Assembly (NCBI GenBank): GCA_937974415.1
Contig: CALJXB010000297.1
Coordinates: 1 to 15,992 of the forward strand
Source of the DNA: an uncultured Kiloniellales bacterium
GTDB lineage: Bacteria > Pseudomonadota > Alphaproteobacteria > Kiloniellales > JAKSDN01
Direction of reading: 5' to 3'
Length of the DNA stretch: 15,992 nucleotides
Part shown: in pieces, positions 1-6,750 of the stretch
How the letters are laid out: each line of letters opens with the position of its first letter
Position numbering within the stretch: the first letter of the stretch is position 1
Program-made: the position numbers and the translations under genes
Notes under the pieces: generated by a model
The model's database searches: none
Told to the model about the DNA's origin: nothing
Seen by the model: only the letters and a program-made list of their open reading frames with translations

Positions 1-66
1 ATGGGTTACGTAGGCCCGCCAGTCGTCGTGGCAGGTGGATTTTAGGCGGTCGAAGAGGCTCTCCAC
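1..66 (-). CDS. tenA: TenA/thiaminase II family protein, N-terminal fragment (partial)
   Basis: The reverse strand from 66 down to 1 reads 22 codons from a GTG start, giving a peptide beginning (M)ESLFDRLKSTCHDDW and ending RAYVTH at the window edge. The pattern of SLF-x-RL followed by W-x-x-Y-V-x-H is how TenA-type proteins begin; the family usually continues with a PFV-x-x-L-x-DG-x-L segment, which is outside the window. TenA enzymes hydrolyse thiamin or salvage aminopyrimidine in the cytoplasm. No in-frame ATG lies between 66 and 168, so GTG is the best start, with a GGAG about 11 bases upstream. It is divergent from the methyltransferase at 169. Only 22 residues are visible, so the family call is tentative. 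Confidence 0.5.
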   Translation of the reverse strand, partial: MESLFDRLKSTCHDDWRAYVTH

Positions 67-168
67 GGTGCGAGTTCTCCGTTGCGGGTGCGGCTCCGGG
101 TGGCGCAGTCTCCTATAGCCGGCCCACCCATGGCCAGGGACACGCAAAGCAAATAGACTGGCCGCGCC

Positions 169-936
169 ATGACGCACCCGAACGAGCGCACCATCGAGGC
201 GGCCCGGCTGAGCTTCAACGAGGAGCTGCTGTCGGCCGACTATCCGTCGATTCACCACGACGATGAAGCGGTGGAGCGCCTGGTCGATTGGCTGGCGCCC
301 CGGGCCGGCGGCACCTATCTGGACCTGGCGACCGGGGCCGGGGTCATGGCCTTCGCCGCCGCGGCCCGCGAGCCGGCGGCCCGGGTGATCGGCGTCGACA
401 TCGCCGACGCCGCCATCGCGCGAAACCGGGAGGCGGCGAGGGAGCAAGGTTGCGCAAATATCGAGTTTCGCCTCATGGACGGGCGGAGCCTGGATTTTCC
501 CGACGCGACCTTCGACGGCATGACCTGGCGCTACGCCCTGCATCACTTCCCCGATCTGGAGCACACCCTGGCGGACGCCCGCCGCGTGCTGAAGCCCGGC
601 AGCCCCTTCGCTGTGGCCGACGCGGTGCGTCACCCGGCCGACGAGCCGGATTTCATCAACCGCTTTCAGGCCCTCAAGCCCGACGGCCACGTACGGATCT
701 ACACGGCCGAGGCCCTTGTCGAGCTGTTTCGCGCCCAGGGATTCGAGGTGAAGGCCCGTTTCGCCTCGGCGATCACCTTCACCCGCGCGCTCGACGCAGA
801 CTATCGTGCCTTGATCGCGGACATGCCGCCCGAGGTCCTCGATCTCTACCGGGTCAAGGTCGCCGGCGACGAGGCGAGGCTGACCTTCGAGGTTCTCAAC
901 GTCAGGTTTCTGGCGCCGGCCGGCCGACCGCTGTAA
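169..936 (+). CDS. Class I SAM-dependent methyltransferase (UbiE/COQ5-like fold)
   Basis: This 255-residue protein has the Rossmann-type methyltransferase signature. Motif I (LDLATGAGVM, residues 51-60) binds SAM, the acidic end of beta-2 is in GVDIAD (D77), the adenine-contacting MDGRSLDFPD lies at 103-112, and TWRYALHHFPD (119-129) is the motif IV/post-motif typical of UbiE/Coq5-like small-molecule methyltransferases. No membrane segment or signal peptide is seen, so it should be cytoplasmic. The acceptor substrate cannot be read from sequence. The ATG at 169 has no good Shine-Dalgarno sequence, which leaves the start slightly uncertain, but a shorter start would eat into the helix before motif I. 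A DUF1326 gene follows 55 bases downstream on the same strand. Confidence 0.85.
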   Translation: MTHPNERTIEAARLSFNEELLSADYPSIHHDDEAVERLVDWLAPRAGGTYLDLATGAGVMAFAAAAREPAARVIGVDIADAAIARNREAAREQGCANIEFRLMDGRSLDFPDATFDGMTWRYALHHFPDLEHTLADARRVLKPGSPFAVADAVRHPADEPDFINRFQALKPDGHVRIYTAEALVELFRAQGFEVKARFASAITFTRALDADYRALIADMPPEVLDLYRVKVAGDEARLTFEVLNVRFLAPAGRPL

Positions 937-991
937 TCTCGTGGGCCAGGCAAATGAATAAACAATCCTAGAACGGAACAGGGAGACGACC

Positions 992-1627
992 ATGGCGAGC
1001 GTCGATTGGAGCATCAAGGGACCCCATTTCGCGAACTGCAACTGCGACTATGGTTGCCCGTGTCAGTTCGTCGCCTTGCCCACCGACGGCACCTGCCGGG
1101 CCGTGGTCGGCTGGCGGGTCGACGAGGGCCATTTCGGCGACACGCGGCTCGATGGCCTCACCGCGGCAACGCTCTATTCCTGGCCGGGCGCGGTCCACCA
1201 GGGCAACGGCACCATGCAGGTCATCGTCGACGAGCGCGCCGATGCGGCCCAACGCGAAGCCCTCGTGAGCATTTTGCAGGGCGAGCACGCGGACGAGGGC
1301 GCGACCATGCTGTCGATTTACCGGGCCATGTGCACGACCGTTCGCGAGCCCGTCTTCGCGCCCATCGAAATTGCGGTCGACGTGGAGGGCCGCACGGCAA
1401 GTCTGCGGGTCCCCGAGCTCATCGAAACGGACCTGGAGCCGCTCAAGAATCCGGTGACCGGCGCGGACCACCGGGCGCGTATCGACCTGCCCAACGGGTT
1501 GGAGTTCCGCCAGGCGGAGGTGGCGAGCGGCCGCTCCAAGGTGCAGGGCGGCATGGCGATGGAGTTCACCGACAGCCACGCACACCTCACGGAAGGGCAA
1601 CTCACCTCGAGCGGCCTTCAGACTTAA
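992..1627 (+). CDS. DUF1326 domain-containing protein
   Basis: A 211-residue soluble protein whose N-terminus carries the hallmark DUF1326 cysteine cluster FANCNCDYGCPCQF (C16, C18, C22, C24), followed by the usual GHFGDTRLDGL and YSWPGAVHQGNG segments. Length fits the family. The biochemical function of DUF1326 is not established; four closely spaced cysteines suggest metal binding or redox chemistry, which is inference. The ATG at 992 is preceded by a strong GGGAGA site (about 8 bases upstream) and is the natural start. It follows the methyltransferase by 55 bases and may be cotranscribed with it. The following gene at 1712 is separated by a palindromic region that looks like its own control site. 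Confidence 0.85.
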   Translation: MASVDWSIKGPHFANCNCDYGCPCQFVALPTDGTCRAVVGWRVDEGHFGDTRLDGLTAATLYSWPGAVHQGNGTMQVIVDERADAAQREALVSILQGEHADEGATMLSIYRAMCTTVREPVFAPIEIAVDVEGRTASLRVPELIETDLEPLKNPVTGADHRARIDLPNGLEFRQAEVASGRSKVQGGMAMEFTDSHAHLTEGQLTSSGLQT

Positions 1628-1639
1628 CGAGCGTCCCTT

Positions 1640-1690
1640 GGGAACGATCGTTCCCTATGTGAAAATGTTCCGATCTTAGACATCTTAGAC
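1640..1690. promoter_or_regulatory. Operator-like palindrome plus tandem 9-bp repeat
   Basis: A perfect 16-bp palindrome, GGGAACGATCGTTCCC, occupies 1640-1655. Downstream, ATCTTAGAC is repeated head to tail at 1673-1681 and 1682-1690. Both lie in the 84-base gap between the DUF1326 stop and the NTF2-like start at 1712. A symmetrical site of this length and position suits a dimeric repressor such as a TetR-type protein. The palindrome has no loop, so it is a better protein-binding site than a terminator. No cognate regulator gene is next to it. Confidence 0.5.
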
Positions 1691-1711
1691 AAGGACGAGA
1701 GGGGGAAGATC

Positions 1712-2080
1712 ATGAGCCGTGCAGACCATCTGGGAGCCTACGCCGGGGGTTGGACCAACGGCGACCCGGCCGCGATTCTCGCGGCGACGGCCGATGGCTA
1801 CGTTTTCGACGATCCCAACGCCGGCGCTATCGCCAAAGGAGACTTTGCGGCGTACTTCGCTGAACTCAAGGAGACGCTCGATACGATCCGCGGCGGCACG
1901 CCCCAGCAAACTTTCATAGACCTTACCGAGATCGTTACCAATGACGACGGCGGCGTACTGACCGCTTGGTGCTGGTGGTCGTTTCCGGGCACGGACATTC
2001 AAGGCAGCGGCCTGCTCAAGGTGAGCGACGACGGCGTCGTTTCGGAACGCCTCACTTACTACACCGCGCTCCCCGGCTGA
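1712..2080 (+). CDS. NTF2/SnoaL-like small protein
   Basis: A 122-residue protein with the shape of a SnoaL-like/NTF2-fold cone: an N-terminal helix pair (residues 1-30, with HLGAYAGGWTNGD), the typical ADGYVFDDPNAG segment (27-38), a helix around KGDFAAYFAELKETL, then the beta-sheet half ending in GLLKVSDDGVVSERLTYYTALPG. Members bind or isomerise small hydrophobic molecules, or have no known activity; nothing here identifies a substrate. The ATG at 1712 has a strong GGGGGAAG ribosome site. The 16-bp palindrome upstream suggests dedicated regulation. It converges with the - strand gene ending at 2117, with only 36 bases between the stop codons. Confidence 0.7.
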   Translation: MSRADHLGAYAGGWTNGDPAAILAATADGYVFDDPNAGAIAKGDFAAYFAELKETLDTIRGGTPQQTFIDLTEIVTNDDGGVLTAWCWWSFPGTDIQGSGLLKVSDDGVVSERLTYYTALPG

Positions 2081-2116
2081 CGACCGAACGGGCGCGTCAA
2101 GAGCGGCGCACTGAAA

Positions 2117-2644
2117 TCAGTTCGTTCCGGCGCGCCCATCGATGCGGATGGACACCAGGGTGCTCCTGAGATTGCTCTTGTCCTTGAGGGCGACGCTGGC
2201 TCGGGCCTCCGGCAGGTCATAGTAGTGCGAGGCATAGAAGTCCGGGTGATTGACCGACTGATCCGTTTGCTCCTCCGCCCTGGTCCCGATGCAGGCGCGC
2301 ATCTCTGTCGCAAGCCGTTGAAATGTCGTGTGAGCCTGCTCGTCTCCCCGGGGATACGTCCATACGCAGCGGTAGGACGCCTTCTCCGCATCCTCGAGAA
2401 TCGTGCAATAGGAGGCGCCGGATAGAACAAGCGCGGCATCGTAGCCGCCAAATTCGCTCTTCGTGTCTTCTCGAATTGCCGAAAACTCGGACTCCGATTG
2501 CTCGATCAGATAGAGGAGGTCGGGGCACAGAGCTGAGTCTTCCGACGCTGCCGCGTTGCAGACTGTAACGGTGGACAAGAGGGTGGCCGCCACCAGGGGA
2601 AAGATCTGCCGAGTCTTACGGCGCAGCACAGGGTATCTCCCCAT
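2117..2644 (-). CDS. Hypothetical exported protein with four mature cysteines
   Basis: I do not recognise the family. The 175-residue product begins MGRYPVLRRKTRQ, a basic n-region, followed by a hydrophobic stretch (residues 14-28, IFPLVAATLLSTVTV) and a likely cleavage site near NAAASE, so it is probably exported to the periplasm. The mature part contains four cysteines (in LCPDLL, SYCTIL, RCVWTY and ACIG), enough for two disulfides, and is otherwise charged and soluble. The start has a GGAG about 9 bases upstream. It lies 71 bases downstream of the homocysteine S-methyltransferase homologue on the same strand and might share its transcript, though the two functions do not obviously connect. 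Confidence 0.6.
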   Translation of the reverse strand: MGRYPVLRRKTRQIFPLVAATLLSTVTVCNAAASEDSALCPDLLYLIEQSESEFSAIREDTKSEFGGYDAALVLSGASYCTILEDAEKASYRCVWTYPRGDEQAHTTFQRLATEMRACIGTRAEEQTDQSVNHPDFYASHYYDLPEARASVALKDKSNLRSTLVSIRIDGRAGTN

Positions 2645-2715
2645 TCTTGGCGTCTCCGACCCTTTGGCTCTCGATGAGGAACCGCGCGGCCGAATTCAGT
2701 GCCGATCCTCGCACG

Positions 2716-3651
2716 TCACGCGCGGCCGCGCACCTTCAGGGGGGCGAGCGCGGCGATGTGGGCGGGTGAAAGGCCGCAGCAACCGCCGAGCACCTGTACG
2801 CCGCCCGCGACCCAGTCGGTCGCAAAGGCGAGGAGCTCGTCCGGCGATATGACATCCTCGAACTGCCAGCTCGGCATCTTGAAGTAGCCGGAATCCGGGT
2901 AGGCCACGAGCGGACCGTCGAACACCCCGCGCAGAATGGCGATGGTCTCGGCGACGAGGTCTGACGGCGTGTGCATGACGCCGGCCGCCGCCACGTCGAA
3001 ATCGGCGAGGACCTGCACCACTTCCTCGAAGGGGACGTCCTTGTCGGCCGCGAAGCTGAGGACTTGTCCGTCCGCGCCGCGGCGCGCCGAGAATCCGGCC
3101 CAGACCGGGAGTCCCGTCGCCGTCGCGGCCGCGAAGGCCGCCGGCATGCGCTCGGGATCGTACATCATCTCCAGGAGGATGAGGTCGCAGCCTTCTTCTG
3201 CGAGCAGCGCGGCGAGTTCGCCGAAAGCCTCCGACATTGCCGCTTCGCGCGGCAATCGAGACAGGTCTATGTGGGCGGTGCCGCCGGCCATCGGCACCAT
3301 GTGGGACAGCGAGCCGGCAATGGCGATCTCGGGCTGTCCGCTCGCCGCCCGAGCCCGGAACGCCGTGCGCACGGCCGTACGGTTGATGTCCTCGAAGCGG
3401 TCGGCGTAACCGGCCGGGCCGAGCATCAGCCGCGACGAGGCATAGGTGTTGGCGGTGACGATGTCGGCGCCCGCCGCGATGTAGTCGCGGTGGATCGCCT
3501 CCAGCGTGTCCAGGTGCGCCAGGTTCGCCGGCCCGCACCAGGCCTCCGGGTCCATGGGGATGCCGCGCCGCTCCAGCTCCGTGCCGGTGCCGCCGTCGAG
3601 GATGACGATCCCGCCGTCGCCGAGCCGGCGCTTCAGGCCTTCATAGCTCAT
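2716..3651 (-). CDS. Homocysteine S-methyltransferase family protein
   Basis: A 311-residue TIM-barrel protein of the homocysteine S-methyltransferase (pfam S-methyl_trans) family, which transfers a methyl group to a Zn-bound thiol. Visible hallmarks are LDGGTGTELERRG (18-30), AGADIVTANTY (60-70), and the C-terminal Zn motif GGCCG (C291, C292). The third zinc ligand, normally Cys in a G-x-N-C-T motif, is replaced: the sequence there is GVMHTPSD with His227. The ORF is open 21 codons further upstream to 3714, but the ATG at 3651 has GGGAGG at good spacing and begins just before the conserved barrel, so I choose it. Whether homocysteine is the true acceptor is uncertain because of the ligand change. 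It is divergent from the DyP peroxidase. Confidence 0.85.
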   Translation of the reverse strand: MSYEGLKRRLGDGGIVILDGGTGTELERRGIPMDPEAWCGPANLAHLDTLEAIHRDYIAAGADIVTANTYASSRLMLGPAGYADRFEDINRTAVRTAFRARAASGQPEIAIAGSLSHMVPMAGGTAHIDLSRLPREAAMSEAFGELAALLAEEGCDLILLEMMYDPERMPAAFAAATATGLPVWAGFSARRGADGQVLSFAADKDVPFEEVVQVLADFDVAAAGVMHTPSDLVAETIAILRGVFDGPLVAYPDSGYFKMPSWQFEDVISPDELLAFATDWVAGGVQVLGGCCGLSPAHIAALAPLKVRGRA

Positions 3652-3872
3652 CGTCTGGCGTGCCTCCCGTCGGCTGTTTCTAGGGCATAGGCCGGGGTCA
3701 CGGCAACGGCTCATTGGCGGCCACGGGCTCGGTTACCCGGCAAAGGAAATCCGCCGTGGCGTCGAGAGATGGCTTGCCAAGTTAGGCGCCATGGCGAAAA
3801 TCCTTGCTGGCGTCGGCCGCGGCCGCAGGGGGGAAGTGGCGGTGGACGGCAACCGAGGGAGCGAATAGAGAC

Positions 3873-4787
3873 ATGGGTCAACCACAAAGCGGAATCCTTC
3901 CCGACAGCAGTCGCCATGCGGCCTTCTTGACGTTTCGGCTGCTCGCCGGCGAGGAGGCCAGCGGACGAGTTCGCCAGGCGGCGGCGAGCTTGCCGGCCAT
4001 GAATGCGGAGGTGGCCGCCATGGACCGGGCGGCCGGCCTGGTCAGTGTCATCGCGTTCGGCGCCGCCGCGTGGGACGCACTCTATCCCGCGGCGAGGCCC
4101 GAGGGGCTCGCCCCCTTTCAGGCCTTCGCCGACGGCGAACGCCGCGCGCCGGCAACGGAGGCCGACGTTCTCCTGCACCTGCGCGCCGATCGGCGCGATC
4201 TGGTCTTCGCCCTCACGCGCCGCCTGCGCCAGGCGATGGGCGACGCGGCGACGGTGATCGAGGAGGTCCACGGCTTTCGCAATTTCGACAGCCGCGATCT
4301 GACCGGATTCGTCGACGGCACCGAGAACCCGCAAGGCGTAGAGGAGCGCAGCGAAGTTGCCCTGGTGAGCGAGGGCCAGTTCGCCGGCGGCAGCTTCGTC
4401 AACGTTCAGCGCTACGTGCACGATCTGACGCGCTGGGAGTCCCTCCCCGTACGCGAGCAGGAAGACATCATCGCGCGCACCAAGGAGGACGACGTCGAAT
4501 ACCCGAGCGACCAGAAGCCCCCGACGGCCCACATCAAGCGGGTCTCGATCGAGGTCGACGGCGAATCCCTCAAACTTCTGCGCCACTCCATGCCCTATGG
4601 CACGGCCGACGAGCACGGGCTTTATTTCATCGCCTATGCTGGTCGGCCGGACAGCTTTTCGCGCATGCTGGAGGCCATGATCGTGGCCGATGACGCCGGA
4701 CACTACGACCATCTCATGGACTACACCCGCGCGGTCACGGGCGCGACTTTCTTCGCGCCGCCGCTGGAGACGCTAGCAACCGGTTAG
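3873..4787 (+). CDS. DyP-type (dye-decolorizing) heme peroxidase
   Basis: A 304-residue DyP peroxidase of the compact bacterial (YfeX/DypB-like) type. The distal catalytic Asp is in GFVDGTENP (D148), the proximal heme His in PPTAHIKRV (H220), and the distal Arg in LLRHSMPYG (R237). These are the residues that cleave H2O2 and oxidise bulky phenolic or dye-like substrates; the physiological substrate is unknown. There is no signal peptide or Tat motif, so it should be cytoplasmic, or cargo of an encapsulin, although none is visible here. The frame is open to 3804, but the ATG at 3873 follows a GAGGGAG site and matches the family N-terminus (PQSGILPDSSRHA). It is divergently transcribed from the methyltransferase at 3651. 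Confidence 0.92.
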   Translation: MGQPQSGILPDSSRHAAFLTFRLLAGEEASGRVRQAAASLPAMNAEVAAMDRAAGLVSVIAFGAAAWDALYPAARPEGLAPFQAFADGERRAPATEADVLLHLRADRRDLVFALTRRLRQAMGDAATVIEEVHGFRNFDSRDLTGFVDGTENPQGVEERSEVALVSEGQFAGGSFVNVQRYVHDLTRWESLPVREQEDIIARTKEDDVEYPSDQKPPTAHIKRVSIEVDGESLKLLRHSMPYGTADEHGLYFIAYAGRPDSFSRMLEAMIVADDAGHYDHLMDYTRAVTGATFFAPPLETLATG

Positions 4788-4959
4788 GAGCTGGATCGGG
4801 CCGGACCCGCCCGAACCCGACCGTTGGCGGGCTGCGTTAACGTCACGTTCACCAAGACTGTCGTAAGAATGGCCGCGATACCCTGTCGTTAGACAATCGG
4901 GGCCTCGCTCCGGCGGACTGCCGGGGACCGGCCCCGCTCCGGATTACGGGAGCCCTGCG

Positions 4960-5103
4960 ATGTCTTTTCTTGGAATCATACTGGTGTTTTTTGGCATCCT
5001 CGTGATCGCGGCGCCTCTGGGGTGGATCGGTCTCAATAAGCTCCAAGAGGTCTCGGACGATCGTACCCAGCGGCAACGAAAGCAGCGCCAGTCCAAGACC
5101 TGA
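4960..5103 (+). CDS. Small single-span membrane protein (47 aa)
   Basis: The ATG at 4960 opens 47 codons to a TGA at 5101. Residues 2-25 (SFLGIILVFFGILVIAAPLG and on) form one strongly hydrophobic span, followed by a highly charged tail, with KLQEVSDDR and then a run rich in Gln, Arg and Lys to the C-terminus. This predicts a single transmembrane anchor with a basic cytoplasmic tail. A GGGAG lies 8 bases before the ATG. No family is recognised. It stands alone between the DyP gene (172 bases upstream) and the convergent cupredoxin gene. Small size makes this less certain than its neighbours, but the hydrophobic/charged partition and ribosome site are not what a random frame gives. Confidence 0.6.
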   Translation: MSFLGIILVFFGILVIAAPLGWIGLNKLQEVSDDRTQRQRKQRQSKT

Positions 5104-5215
5104 TCCGCCGTCCGCTTCATAATTTCGAGGGACTGCGGCCGTCCTGAGCCTCATTCCGGCCATGGCCGCGATGGCGAGCCGGGCCATGACCGCAGCTCAC
5201 CGTCGGACATGAGCG

Positions 5216-5596
5216 CTATTCGACATCTCTCACCTTGACCACGCCGCGCATGGATTCGTGGCGGGTGCAGAAGTAGGCGAACTCGCCCGCCTCGTCGAAG
5301 CGATGATCGAAGCTCTGGCCCTGCACGAACAGTCCGGAGTCGAAGGCGACCCGGGGCGCGTCCGGTGTGCCGGCGGTAACGCTGTGCTCGATGGCGTCAC
5401 GGTTGGTCCAGACCACCCTGGTGCCTTCGGTCACCTCGAGGGTCTTGGGGAAGCTGAACAGCTTGATCTCGACGGCCCGCTCGCGCTCTGCGGAGAGGAC
5501 CGGCCAGGCGGTCGCGAGGGCGATGGCCGACAGCAGCACGGCGAGCATCGCCAAACGGAAGGCAAGGATGTGCCCGGAAATGGTGACCTGTTGCAT
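5216..5596 (-). CDS. Amicyanin-like cupredoxin, membrane-anchored or exported
   Basis: A 126-residue type I copper protein. Residues 12-35 form a hydrophobic signal or anchor ending near VLSAERE. The cupredoxin domain (about 42-125) shows copper ligands H71 (in IEHS), C110, H113 and M116 in YFCTRHESM; the Cys-x2-His-x2-Met spacing is that of amicyanin and short-loop plastocyanin-like proteins. It should act in the periplasm as an electron carrier or copper binder. The start has a near-perfect AAGGAG 7 bases upstream. It lies 96 bases downstream of the exported helical protein on the same strand, with a strong hairpin between, so the two are likely one operon with differential expression. No methylamine dehydrogenase or other obvious redox partner is in the window. 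Confidence 0.88.
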   Translation of the reverse strand: MQQVTISGHILAFRLAMLAVLLSAIALATAWPVLSAERERAVEIKLFSFPKTLEVTEGTRVVWTNRDAIEHSVTAGTPDAPRVAFDSGLFVQGQSFDHRFDEAGEFAYFCTRHESMRGVVKVRDVE

Positions 5597-5621
5597 GGGT
5601 GATCTCCTTGTCGGTCGGATG

Positions 5622-5651
5622 CCGGCGGATCCGTGAGACGGGATCCGCCGG
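5622..5651. other. Intercistronic hairpin, perfect 11-bp stem
   Basis: CCGGCGGATCC at 5622-5632 is exactly complementary to GGATCCGCCGG at 5641-5651, around an 8-base loop. It lies between the helical protein gene and the cupredoxin gene, both on the - strand. Neither side has a T run, so it is unlikely to be a Rho-independent terminator. A processing or mRNA-stabilising element, or a partial attenuator, fits better. Confidence 0.7.
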
Positions 5652-5692
5652 AACGCCGAACTCGAGACTTGAAGAGGACTGGAGAGGATCGC

Positions 5693-6379
5693 TTAGGCGA
5701 AACGCTCCGGGAACTGCTGGACGATGGCCTCGGCCAAGGCGCCGGCGATGTTGGCCATGTGGCCATAGGCCTCGCGCAAGCCCTCGTAGGCCTTCATGGT
5801 GTCGCCCGCAGCCTGGGCATCGACCACGCCCTTGAGGGTGATGGCGTGGGCCCGCACCAGCTTGGCCACCGCGTCCTTGGAAAGGCTCGGGCTGGCCGCG
5901 TTGATGAAGGCACCGAAGTCCTCCGAGTAGCCGATCAGGTCGTTGATTGCCTTCTCCTGCTTGGCCATGTCCTTGGCGGCCAGGCCGGTGGTGTAGTCGA
6001 CGAAGAAGCCGATGTGCTTGCGCCAGAGCGGCAAGAAGGCCTCGCCGGCACCTTCGCCGTAGACCGAGGCGATGGCCTTGGAAATGTCCACCGAATTGCT
6101 GTCGAGCGCGGCGGTGGCCGACTGGAACTCGTCGCTGCGCCCTCCGAGGGCGGCGTTGGTCGCGCCGGCGGCCAGTACCACGTGTTCGCCCAGCAACTGG
6201 GTCAGGGTGACACGCAGGCTGGCGGCCTTGCCGCTGGCCTCGCTCATGGTGACGGCCTTGGCCGACTGGGTCATGGCGCCGGACGCGGTCTTGGTCTCGT
6301 GCGCCTGGACCGGGCCGGCGATCAGCATGACGGCGGACGCGCCGGCCAAAAGGACGGACTTGAAGGTATTACGGGACAT
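5693..6379 (-). CDS. Exported all-helical protein, His-containing, cotranscribed with cupredoxin
   Basis: A 228-residue protein with a clear signal peptide: MSRNTFKSVLLAGASAVMLI, then PVQA with cleavage expected after A26. The mature part looks entirely alpha-helical and amphipathic, with four helices each carrying a His: LLGEHVVLA (H66), LWRKHIGFF (H122), VRAHAITLK (H178) and EAYGHMAN (H207). The spacing suggests a four-helix bundle that could bind metal, which is inference. I do not recognise a named enzyme. The frame is open to 6598, but the ATG at 6379 begins the signal peptide and has GGAG 8 bases upstream. The cupredoxin downstream on the same strand suggests a periplasmic copper or redox role. 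Confidence 0.7.
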   Translation of the reverse strand: MSRNTFKSVLLAGASAVMLIAGPVQAHETKTASGAMTQSAKAVTMSEASGKAASLRVTLTQLLGEHVVLAAGATNAALGGRSDEFQSATAALDSNSVDISKAIASVYGEGAGEAFLPLWRKHIGFFVDYTTGLAAKDMAKQEKAINDLIGYSEDFGAFINAASPSLSKDAVAKLVRAHAITLKGVVDAQAAGDTMKAYEGLREAYGHMANIAGALAEAIVQQFPERFA

Positions 6380-6750
6380 GAATCTGCTCCATTGCTTGGT
6401 TGCGGGTGACATCGCCCCCTTCCGCCGTCGCCGCGGCACGGCGGCCGGCCGGCGGGTCGAGGGGACAGGACCTTTCGGGGAAACCGGTGCATGCTGCCGA
6501 CGATCCCCCGCGGGACCTTCGGTTCTTGCCGCGCCGGTCTCGGTTTCCCGGCAGGATCTTGAGGGGTACTTACGGCGCCTGGATCGGTTTAGATGCAAAA
6601 ATGCAGCAAAAATTTGCGGCGCGCCGGATTACAAGGACATTGGGGCCGCCTGGTTACCGTGCAACCGAGCGACGTCCCGAACGCAGAGGGGATCGCGCCC
6701 GGCAGCAGCGCGCCCGGCGGAGAAGCCGAAGGCCGTCGCGCCTCGGCACG
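6380..6750 (-). promoter_or_regulatory. 371-base non-coding region; AT-rich repeat and leader inverted repeat
   Basis: No credible gene is seen here. It should hold the promoter of the - strand helical-protein/cupredoxin pair. An AT-rich island has GCAAAAAT repeated at 6595-6602 and 6606-6613 (11-base period), the second copy overlapping the inverted repeat GCAAA-AA-TTTGC (6606-6617). Closer to the gene, GGGAAACCG (6478-6486) and CGGTTTCCC (6541-6549) are exact complements about 54 bases apart and could close a structured leader. No promoter hexamers can be assigned with confidence. Confidence 0.4.

Noticed and set aside
968..1600. 210-codon open frame on the - strand opposite the DUF1326 gene
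   Set aside because: The + strand frame carries the diagnostic cysteine cluster and a good ribosome site; the reverse frame is compositional.
3774..3801. Possible sigma-70 promoter (TTGCCA, 16 bases, GAAAAT) before the DyP gene
   Set aside because: Hexamer matches are modest and the position is unsupported by other signals, so it is not listed as a feature.
5157..5168. 12-bp palindrome CGGCCATGGCCG in the gap after the small membrane protein
   Set aside because: Short GC palindromes are frequent in such DNA; it is not placed near a start codon and has no T tract.
4849..5187. 112-codon - strand frame between the DyP and cupredoxin genes
   Set aside because: It has no coherent hydrophobic or domain pattern, and it overlaps the better-supported 47-codon + strand membrane protein frame.
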